Shown: positions 25,846 through 32,277 of the stretch, in pieces
Numbering within the stretch: position 1 is the stretch's first letter
Layout: every line of letters starts with the position of its first letter
Assembly: GCA_964590835.1 (NCBI GenBank)
Contig: CAZPYD010000006.1
Location: 1-32,277, forward strand
DNA length: 32,277 nucleotides
Source: CAZPYD01 sp964590835
GTDB taxonomy: Bacteria > Patescibacteriota > Minisyncoccia > JAHISW01 > Tagabacteraceae
Direction: 5' to 3'
Made by a program: the position numbers and the translations under genes
Notes under the pieces: model-generated
What the model saw: the letters and a program-made list of their open reading frames with translations, nothing else
Databases searched by the model: none
Told to the model about the DNA's origin: nothing

Positions 25846-28245
25846 ATGGAAGATATAAATATTAAAAAAGAAACTTTTGGGGTAACAAAAGAAGTAGATT
25901 CTCAAGAAATCTCAAAAGATAAAATACAAACTAAAAAAAAGCATCATTGGGAAAAAATATCATATTATTTGTTTCTTGCTTTGGCTTTTCTTTTGCCTTT
26001 TTGGGTAATTCCTTTTGGTGGCTTTTCTGTGGCTGCAAGCAAAGCAGTATTGGTTTATGTTTTGGTTTTGGTTTCTGCTATTTTTTATTTAATACATGTA
26101 TTGTCTGAGGGCAAGATCAGCTATTTAAAAAGTATTGCATTGTATGCTCTTGGTGGCATAGTTTTGATTTCATTTTTTTCTGCACTTTTTTCTGGTTCTT
26201 TTTTGCATTCACTTTTTGGTGCAGGAAGCGAAGTTGGAACATTTTCATTTATTTTTATTTTAAGCATAGCCCTGTTTCTTACTACCGTTTTTTTTAGAGA
26301 AGAAAAAAGGGCCTTAAGTTTTTCCTTTTTATTTATTGTTTCTTCTTTTATTGTTTTTATTTGTCAGTTAATTCGTTTTGTCTTTGATGTAGATTTTGGT
26401 GGTATTTTGGCAAGCAAAACAAATACACTTTTGGGTAGTTGGGCTGATTTGTCAGTTTTCTTTGGTTTTATAGGGCTTGTTTCGATTATTGTTCTAGAGT
26501 TTTTTGGTGAAAAGCTTAATTATTTAAAGTCTGGTTTTAAGTGGCGTTTGTTCTTGTATTTGATTTTATTTTTCTCGCTTTTAGTAATGGTGATCACTAA
26601 TTTTGTTACTACTTGGATTGTTTTCGGATTTTTGCTTTTAGTCTTTTTTGTTTATTTATTTTCAGCTTTTGGTAAAAAGCGCAATTTTATTAGTTTACCT
26701 TTTTTGATTATTTTGCTTTCAGTGTTTTTTATATTAGCAAGGCCGCTTACGGGTGAGCTGGTTGCTTCAATGGGGTTTGACGTGGTAGAGATTAGACCTT
26801 CTTGGGGGGTTACGCTAGATATTACAAAGCAAACACTTAACGATGGAGCTAAAAACTTATTTTTAGGTTCTGGTCCAAATACTTTTACTTATCAATGGCT
26901 CAAATTTAAGCCAGTGGATATAAACCAGACAATGTTTTGGGCTGTAGGCTTTCAGAGTGGTGTTGGGTTTTTGCCTACCTTGTTTATTACCACTGGTCTT
27001 CTGGGGATTTTTGCGTGGTTGTTTTTCTTGGGAATAATTTTTTATTATGGTATAAAAGCAGTTGGTTATTCAGAAAATGATATAGTAAAAAGTTTACTTT
27101 TTGGTTCGTTTTTAGGTTCAGCTTATTTGTGGATTTTTACTTTTATTTATAATCCTGGGATTTTTGTTTTAATTTTAACTTTTTTAGTTACTGGTTTATT
27201 TTTAGCAATGCTTGCGAAAAGTGGTTATTTGCAAACTAGAGAATTTTCTTTTATCGATAAAACTAGCTTTGGTTTTGTATTTTCTTTGGTTGCTGTGTTA
27301 ATGCTAATTATTAGCATTTCCGGTTTTTACATGTTGTTTCAAAAATATTGGGCGATTTACTCTTACAACAAGGGTTTAATGGCTTTTAATATAGGAGGAG
27401 ATCTAGAAAAGGCAGAGGGATATTTTGTAAAAGCCGCTCGTTTTGACAAACAAGATAGATATTATCGTTCTTTGGCAGAACTGGGAATGGTTAAGATAGC
27501 TGTTATTTTGAAACAACAGTTACCGAAAGAAGAGGCCAAAACTCAATTTCAAAATGTTTTAGCTGATACGGTGCAAAATGCTCAAACCGCTGTTGATTTA
27601 AACCCAACCGGTTTATCGAATTGGTTTGTTTTGGGACAGGTGTATGAAAATATAATACCTTTGAAAGTGCAGGGGTCTAGAGAAGCTGCGCTAGAGGCTT
27701 ATAGTAGAGCCTCAAAAATTGCTCCAACCGATCCTCGTCCATTTTTATTATCTGCCAGGGTGGAGGCGCAATCTGGTAAAAATGAAGAAGCTCGTGCTTA
27801 TTTGATATCAGCACTTGAGCTTAAAAGAAATTATACTGCTGCGCTTTTCTTGTTATCAAAAATTACAGCTCAAGAGGGTGATTTGAAAAACGCTATAGCA
27901 CAAACAGAGGCTGCTCGCCTTACAGCTCCTAATGATATTGGTGTGTTGTTTCAGTTAGGCATGTTTTATTATCAAGATAAGGACTATGGCAATGCCCAGC
28001 CTGTTTTTGAAAAAATTATTTCTCTTAATCCAAATTATTCTAACGCTCGTTATTTCTTAGGGTTAGTATATGAGAAGAACGGGAATGATCCCGCAGCAAT
28101 TAAGCAGTTTGAGGCCATTCAAGAATTAAATCCAGATAATACTGAGGTAAAGAAAATACTGTCTAATTTAAGAGCTGGTAAATATGCTTTGTCTAACATA
28201 GATCCTGAACCAGAAGATAGGGAGGAACCGCCAATCGAGGAATAA
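25846..28245 (+). CDS. O-antigen ligase/polymerase-like membrane protein with C-terminal TPRs
   Basis: The 799-residue protein has a polar N-terminus (1-40), about 12 membrane helices (40-500) and a TPR domain (about 510-780). Between helices lies the external loop with RPSWGVTLDITKQTLNDG and LFLGSGPNTFTYQW, the Wzy_C-type ligase/polymerase region. TPR units include ALEAYSRASKIAPTDPRPFL, LGMFYYQDKDYGNAQPVFEK and FLGLVYEKNGNDPAAIKQFE. Relatives join or polymerise glycan chains on lipid carriers or transfer them to proteins; TPR-fused versions are common in CPR and may glycosylate surface proteins such as pilins, which is inference. It ends in an acidic Pro-rich tail. murJ follows 39 bp later. 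Confidence 0.82.
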   Translation: MEDINIKKETFGVTKEVDSQEISKDKIQTKKKHHWEKISYYLFLALAFLLPFWVIPFGGFSVAASKAVLVYVLVLVSAIFYLIHVLSEGKISYLKSIALYALGGIVLISFFSALFSGSFLHSLFGAGSEVGTFSFIFILSIALFLTTVFFREEKRALSFSFLFIVSSFIVFICQLIRFVFDVDFGGILASKTNTLLGSWADLSVFFGFIGLVSIIVLEFFGEKLNYLKSGFKWRLFLYLILFFSLLVMVITNFVTTWIVFGFLLLVFFVYLFSAFGKKRNFISLPFLIILLSVFFILARPLTGELVASMGFDVVEIRPSWGVTLDITKQTLNDGAKNLFLGSGPNTFTYQWLKFKPVDINQTMFWAVGFQSGVGFLPTLFITTGLLGIFAWLFFLGIIFYYGIKAVGYSENDIVKSLLFGSFLGSAYLWIFTFIYNPGIFVLILTFLVTGLFLAMLAKSGYLQTREFSFIDKTSFGFVFSLVAVLMLIISISGFYMLFQKYWAIYSYNKGLMAFNIGGDLEKAEGYFVKAARFDKQDRYYRSLAELGMVKIAVILKQQLPKEEAKTQFQNVLADTVQNAQTAVDLNPTGLSNWFVLGQVYENIIPLKVQGSREAALEAYSRASKIAPTDPRPFLLSARVEAQSGKNEEARAYLISALELKRNYTAALFLLSKITAQEGDLKNAIAQTEAARLTAPNDIGVLFQLGMFYYQDKDYGNAQPVFEKIISLNPNYSNARYFLGLVYEKNGNDPAAIKQFEAIQELNPDNTEVKKILSNLRAGKYALSNIDPEPEDREEPPIEE

Positions 28246-28284
28246 AATAAAGAATTTAAAAGTTGTAATTAAAATAAGAATTTT

Positions 28285-29994
28285 GTGAATAAGATTTTAA
28301 GCTTGTTCAATAAAGAAATAAATGGATTGCATCAAGCAGCATTTCTTCTAGCCTTTGCCTCTGTTGGGGCAAAGGTTCTAGCTATTTTAAGAGATCGCTT
28401 GCTTGCATCTAGTTTTGGCGCAGGAAAATCTCTTGATATTTTCTACGCCTCTTTTAGGTTGCCTGATTTATTGTATGTATTTTCTCTTTTTCTTGTTTCT
28501 ATTACTGCACTAATTCCTGTTTTTTTGGAGAAACGAGATCAAAAAAAAGATAGTCACGTTTTTATAAATGGGATTTTTACTGTGTTTGTTATTTTTACAA
28601 TAATAACAATAATAATCCTATTTTTGGCTATTCCGTATCTTGTTGGTGTTATTGCGCCTGGATTCTCGGGAGAAGACACCAATACAATGATTAATTTAAG
28701 TAGGATACTTTTGTTGTCTCCTTTGTTTTTAGGTCTTTCCAATATTGTTTCGAGTGTAATTCAATCATATAAAAGATTTTTTGTTTATGCGTTGAGCGGG
28801 GTTTTGTATAATGCGGGTATTATAGTTGGTATTCTTTTTTTCTATCCTAAGTTTGGCATAAATGGACTTGCTGTTGGTGTTGTTTTGGGAGCGTTTTTCC
28901 ATTTTTTAATTCAAGTCCCAACGTTTATAAAATTGGGTTATTTCCCCAAGTTTACTTTATCTGTTTTTAAAAAAGAGGAGTGGTCTGATATTGTTCGGAT
29001 TTTAAAGCTTTCTTTTCCAAGAACATTAGGGCTAGGATTAAATCAATTAGTTTTAGTTGCTATTACTGCATTCGCTTCTTTTTTAGCGGTAGGTAGTATT
29101 GCTGTTTTTAATTTAGCCTCCAATTTGCAATCCATTCCTTTAGGAATAATTGCTCTTAGTTATAGTGTTGCTGCTTTTCCTTCTTTGGCTAAAAATATTA
29201 TAAGGCATGAAAAAGAAAAGTTTTTAAACTCTGTTGTTTCTTCTTTTCGTCACATTCTTTTTTGGCTGATACCCATTACGGTTTTATTTATAATATTAAG
29301 AGCTCAAATTGTGAGAGTGGTTTTGGGTGCAGGTGCTTTTACTTGGGCAGATACTAGACTTACAGCGGCTGCTTTGGCGCTTTTTACGATTTCTCTTTTT
29401 GCACAAGGTATAATACTTCTTTTAGTTAGAGCTTTTTATGCAGCTGGTAAAACTAAATTACCGGTACTTATAAATATTACTTCTTCTTTGTCGATAGTTT
29501 GTTTTTCTGCTGGGTTGCTTTATATTTTTAAATATTTTCCTGTTTTCCAAGCATCTTTTGGGGATTTTTTAAGAGTAGATAGTGTTGCTGGTGCCTCTGT
29601 TTTGGTTTTGCCTTTGGCATATTCTTTGGGTAGTATTTTAAATTTTTTATTATTGTTTTATTTTTTTGAAAGAGAATTTGGTTATATTTCAAGCTACATA
29701 AGAAAGAGTTTTTTGCAGATTTCTTTTGTTTCGATTATTATGGGATTTGTAGCATATTTAGGGTTGAGTGCTTTTAGTGGTTATTTTAATTTAGAAACTT
29801 TTTGGGGTATTTTTGCTCAGGGTTTTCTGGCTGGGATATTATCGTTAATAGTTGGCTTTTTTCTTTTTAAAGGTTTAAAAAATAAGGAATTTGAAGAGTT
29901 GAGTACTTCTTTGAAGAAAAGATTTATTAAAAAATATAAACCAGCCACTAAGCCAGAGAAACCAGTCAAACCAGAACCAGAAGAGATGCCATAA
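28285..29994 (+). CDS. murJ: Lipid II flippase MurJ (MviN family)
   Basis: MurJ moves the peptidoglycan precursor lipid II across the membrane. The 569-residue product has about 14 membrane helices of the MATE/MOP fold, with the family features AILRDRLLASSFGAGKSLDI (near 34-53), FYASFRLPDLLY (54-65), SPLFLGLSNIVSSVIQSYKR near 150-169, and ARAFYAAGKT-like VRAFYAAGKTKLPVLIN near 382-398. The start is GTG at 28285; no ATG fits better at the family N-terminus. The C-terminal tail is Lys/Pro-rich (KPATKPEKPVKPEPEEMP) and beyond the family core. It forms a pair with the preceding ligase-like gene, and a strong terminator follows. Confidence 0.93.
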   Translation: MNKILSLFNKEINGLHQAAFLLAFASVGAKVLAILRDRLLASSFGAGKSLDIFYASFRLPDLLYVFSLFLVSITALIPVFLEKRDQKKDSHVFINGIFTVFVIFTIITIIILFLAIPYLVGVIAPGFSGEDTNTMINLSRILLLSPLFLGLSNIVSSVIQSYKRFFVYALSGVLYNAGIIVGILFFYPKFGINGLAVGVVLGAFFHFLIQVPTFIKLGYFPKFTLSVFKKEEWSDIVRILKLSFPRTLGLGLNQLVLVAITAFASFLAVGSIAVFNLASNLQSIPLGIIALSYSVAAFPSLAKNIIRHEKEKFLNSVVSSFRHILFWLIPITVLFIILRAQIVRVVLGAGAFTWADTRLTAAALALFTISLFAQGIILLLVRAFYAAGKTKLPVLINITSSLSIVCFSAGLLYIFKYFPVFQASFGDFLRVDSVAGASVLVLPLAYSLGSILNFLLLFYFFEREFGYISSYIRKSFLQISFVSIIMGFVAYLGLSAFSGYFNLETFWGIFAQGFLAGILSLIVGFFLFKGLKNKEFEELSTSLKKRFIKKYKPATKPEKPVKPEPEEMP

Positions 29995-30004
29995 AGCAAA
30001 AAGA

Positions 30005-30031
30005 AAAACCCCGACAGAATCGGGGTTTTGG
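30005..30031. terminator. Terminator after murJ
   Basis: AAAACCCCGA pairs with TCGGGGTTTT around CAGAA. The A-rich side would also serve the convergent lipoprotein gene, which ends 21 bp further on. Confidence 0.9.
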
Positions 30032-30051
30032 GTTAGGATAATCTTTTTCTC

Positions 30052-30645
30052 TTAAAGGAGCTTTTTGCCTGTACTTATTGCTATATCGCCAGTGTTCTGA
30101 AGAGGACCGAGAGGTTGTTTTTTTGTTTCTAGTTCGTCGATTTTCGGTTTGCCACTGGGTCTTTCCTTATATATTACAATATCGTCAACAACCAAAATTA
30201 AACCCTTAAACCGCCAGCCGGTCTTGTGTGTTACTCTTTTGAATTTTAGAGTATCAAGTATAACACTGCCTTTGCGTTTGTTGTTTATGGTTCCTGGCAG
30301 TAATCTATAGCCAGTACAGCCGTTTTTGGCATCAATACATTTTATAATACCCTCGTCCAAATCGTTTTTTTTGATAGAGCGATTACTAAGGTAGGTGCTT
30401 AACACATCACTAAAACTCAAGATTTCAATATTTGGCGCATTGTAGGGGTCCACCCCCAAGCTTTTAAGATCTTCAATCGTTGTTTCTCCTTGGATTATCT
30501 GTTCGTAAGCAACTTTTGCTTTATTGTAATTCGGCCAAGGGGATTTAACGACATTTTGAGAAGAGGGGAGCATATGCTTTGAACAACCCAAAAACATAAA
30601 AATTAAAAAAATAAACAATAAAAAACGGGGCGCTTTGGTTTTCAT
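30052..30645 (-). CDS. Putative lipoprotein, function unknown
   Basis: The 197-residue product has a lipoprotein signal, MKTKAPRFLLFIFLIFMFLG, followed by the lipobox Cys at 21 (FLGC). The mature part begins SKHMLPSSQNVV. It has ETTIEDLKSLGVDPYNAPNI near 54-73, a pattern reminiscent of small Gram-negative lipoproteins with SmpA/OmlA-like folds, and WRFKGLILVVDDIVIYKERP near 143-162. I cannot name a family. AAGGATGA precedes the ATG at good spacing. It is the second lone minus-strand lipoprotein gene in the window, and both have ribosome binding sites while most neighbours do not. Its ATG is 62 bp from that of lepA, which is divergent. Confidence 0.72.
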   Translation of the reverse strand: MKTKAPRFLLFIFLIFMFLGCSKHMLPSSQNVVKSPWPNYNKAKVAYEQIIQGETTIEDLKSLGVDPYNAPNIEILSFSDVLSTYLSNRSIKKNDLDEGIIKCIDAKNGCTGYRLLPGTINNKRKGSVILDTLKFKRVTHKTGWRFKGLILVVDDIVIYKERPSGKPKIDELETKKQPLGPLQNTGDIAISTGKKLL

Positions 30646-30707
30646 TTTTGATCATCCTTTTTGATTCATTGTCAAACAGCAGTACATCTGCTTTAATAAA
30701 TAGTATC

Positions 30708-32277
30708 ATGAATAATAATATTCGCAACTTTTGTATAATAGCGCATATAGATCACGGTAAGTCAACTTTGGCTGACCGTCTTTTAGAGTTGACCAAATCT
30801 GTAGAAAAAAGAAAAATGAAAGAGCAGTTTTTGGATCAGATGGAGCTGGAGCGAGAACGCGGAATTACAATAAAAATGCAGCCTGTCAGGATGGAGTACA
30901 CCCTAAACGCTGAATGCTATACCCTTAATTTAATCGATACTCCGGGGCATATAGATTTTAATTATGAGGTTTCTAGATCTTTGAAGGCGGTAGAGGGTAC
31001 TATTTTGTTAGTGGATGCTACGCAAGGTGTACAAGCTCAAACAATGAGTAATTTGGAATTGGCTAAAGAATTAGGGTTGGTTATAATTCCGGTTTTAAAT
31101 AAAATAGACAGTCCGCAAGCTATGATAGAAGAGACAAAAAAAGAAATTAGCGATATTTTAAAATGTGATAAAGAAGAAATTTTGCAAGTTTCAGCTAAAA
31201 CAGGAGAAGGGGTTAAGGAATTACTTAAAAAGATTGTTGAGAGAATTCCGGCACCAATGAAGGGTATTAAAATTGGTTTAGCAAACGATTCTTTAAGAGC
31301 GCTTGTGTTTGATTTTGATTATTCTCCACACAAAGGCATTATTTTATATGTAAGAATAAAAGACGGAGAGATAAAGAAAGGTGATAAGGTTATTTTAGCT
31401 CAAAGTAGTACAGAGTTTTCTGTAGGTGAAACTGGGGTTTTTGTGCCTCTTAAAGAAGAAACAGAAAATCTAAAAACAGGAGAGATAGGGTATGTTGTTA
31501 CTAAAATAAAAGAAACGAGTATGGCTACTGTTGGTGATACTTTGCTTTCAAGAGGGAGTAAACTAGCACCACTTAAAGGTTACAAGCAGCCTTCGCCGGT
31601 TGTTTGGGCCAGTGTTTATCCTCAATCTCAGGATGATTTTATGGCTTTAAAACAGGCGCTTGAAAGGCTTGTGCTTGCAGATAGCGCTTTGAGTTTTGAA
31701 CAAGAAGAAAGCGGTATTTTGGGGCGGGGTTTTAGGTGTGGTTTTTTAGGGATGCTTCATTTGGAAATTATTTCAGAGCGACTCAAGAGAGAATTTAAAG
31801 TAGAGCCAATAGTGGCAACACCAAGTGTGGTTTATAAAGTAGAAACTAAAAAAGGTGAGATGGAGACTGTGTACTCACCGGTTCTCTTCCCGGATTATCA
31901 TGAAATTAGCAAAGTGTTAGAGCCTTGGGTTGAGATGCAGATAATAATACCGTTTGATAAATTAGGTGATGTTATGCAGCTTTTAAAACAAAAAGGAGCG
32001 ATGATAGGCGAGACTGATTATTTTGGAGAAGATGGGTCGCGTCTCTTGGTAAAAGCTCAAATGCCACTTCGTGAAATGATGGGCGGATTTTTTGATGATT
32101 TAAAAAGTGTTACTTCTGGTTATGCCTCTTTGAATTATGAACTTATTGATGAAAAAGAGGGTGACGTAGTAAAAATGGAAATTTTGTTAAACGACGAGGT
32201 GGTTCCGGCGTTTTCTAGGATAGTAAATCGTCGCGACATGGAAAGAGAGGCTAAAAAGGCGGTTGAAAAATTAAAAA
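30708..32277 (+). CDS. lepA: Elongation factor 4 (LepA), 3' end outside the window
   Basis: LepA is a ribosome-binding GTPase thought to act on stalled ribosomes or in initiation and assembly. The 523 codons present begin MNNNIRNFCIIAHIDHGKST (G1). They include the switch region ELERERGITIKMQPV, G3 DTPGHIDF, G4 NKID, and the LepA-specific ESGILGRGFRCGFLGMLHLE and MPLREMMGGFFDDLKSVTSG; the LepA C-terminal domain is cut off by the window edge (family length about 600). TTGTCA (30669) and TTAATA (30693), 18 bases apart, would start transcription almost at the ATG, so this too looks near-leaderless. No ribosome binding site is seen. Confidence 0.96.
   Translation, partial: MNNNIRNFCIIAHIDHGKSTLADRLLELTKSVEKRKMKEQFLDQMELERERGITIKMQPVRMEYTLNAECYTLNLIDTPGHIDFNYEVSRSLKAVEGTILLVDATQGVQAQTMSNLELAKELGLVIIPVLNKIDSPQAMIEETKKEISDILKCDKEEILQVSAKTGEGVKELLKKIVERIPAPMKGIKIGLANDSLRALVFDFDYSPHKGIILYVRIKDGEIKKGDKVILAQSSTEFSVGETGVFVPLKEETENLKTGEIGYVVTKIKETSMATVGDTLLSRGSKLAPLKGYKQPSPVVWASVYPQSQDDFMALKQALERLVLADSALSFEQEESGILGRGFRCGFLGMLHLEIISERLKREFKVEPIVATPSVVYKVETKKGEMETVYSPVLFPDYHEISKVLEPWVEMQIIIPFDKLGDVMQLLKQKGAMIGETDYFGEDGSRLLVKAQMPLREMMGGFFDDLKSVTSGYASLNYELIDEKEGDVVKMEILLNDEVVPAFSRIVNRRDMEREAKKAVEKLK

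Overview
The window is AT-rich, gene-dense bacterial DNA, most likely from a Candidate Phyla Radiation (Patescibacteria, Parcubacteria-like) genome. This placement is inference. It rests on a compact type IV pilus cluster with very divergent PilN/O/P-like proteins, a scarcity of ribosome binding sites with -10 boxes almost touching start codons, an O-antigen-ligase/TPR fusion beside murJ, and palindromes that translate as PACRQAG-type peptides, which I recall from predicted proteins of these genomes. A run of 10 Ns (7791-7800) is a scaffold join, so linkage across it is less secure.

Layout. 1-3450: the 5' part of an unknown minus-strand gene, a lytic transglycosylase with LysM, a CmpB-like membrane protein, two small exported or membrane proteins. 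3316-5541: a lycopene-cyclase-like membrane protein with an overlapping 44-residue tail gene, a repeat-rich tRNA-Ser(GCU) locus, and a TylF-like methyltransferase. 5617-7790: creD and a comF-type gene on the minus strand, cut by the gap. 7879-17402: pilus genes in the order pilM, pilN-like, pilO-like, pilP-like, pilB, prepilin, receiver protein, pilT, pilC, prepilin, pilD. 17495-22091: ligA, gatC, gatA, a membrane HEPN-like protein and initiator tRNA. 22092-25145: hairpin-rich DNA, a lipoprotein, a 62-residue membrane protein and dnaG. 25196-32277: an enlarged RNase P RNA gene on the minus strand, an O-antigen-ligase/TPR protein, murJ, a second lipoprotein and lepA, which runs off the end.

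How the genes fit together. The pilus cluster holds most of a minimal machine: PilM/N/O/P-like platform, PilB extension and PilT retraction motors, PilC, two pilins, the prepilin peptidase, and a stand-alone receiver domain that could tune the motors. The transglycosylase, murJ, ligase/TPR protein and lipoproteins serve the envelope. ligA, dnaG, gatCA, lepA, rnpB and the two tRNAs are housekeeping.

The most striking content is a repeat layer over this ordinary gene set. (1) Degenerate arrays with a 7- or 9-nt period sit just after stop codons, often as inverted pairs, and twice inside pilD coding sequence. (2) GC-rich CCTG/CAGG palindromes occur beside both tRNA genes, and a related palindrome pair lies in frame inside gatA. 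At tRNA-Ser, one copy interrupts a duplicated piece of the tRNA gene whose uninterrupted version lies about 90 bp away. (3) Both tRNA genes have 12-14-nt copies of their own 3' region downstream. (4) rnpB carries extra hairpins of similar design. Together these suggest active scattering of short palindromes that tolerates essential genes and structured RNAs. No transposase is visible in the window.
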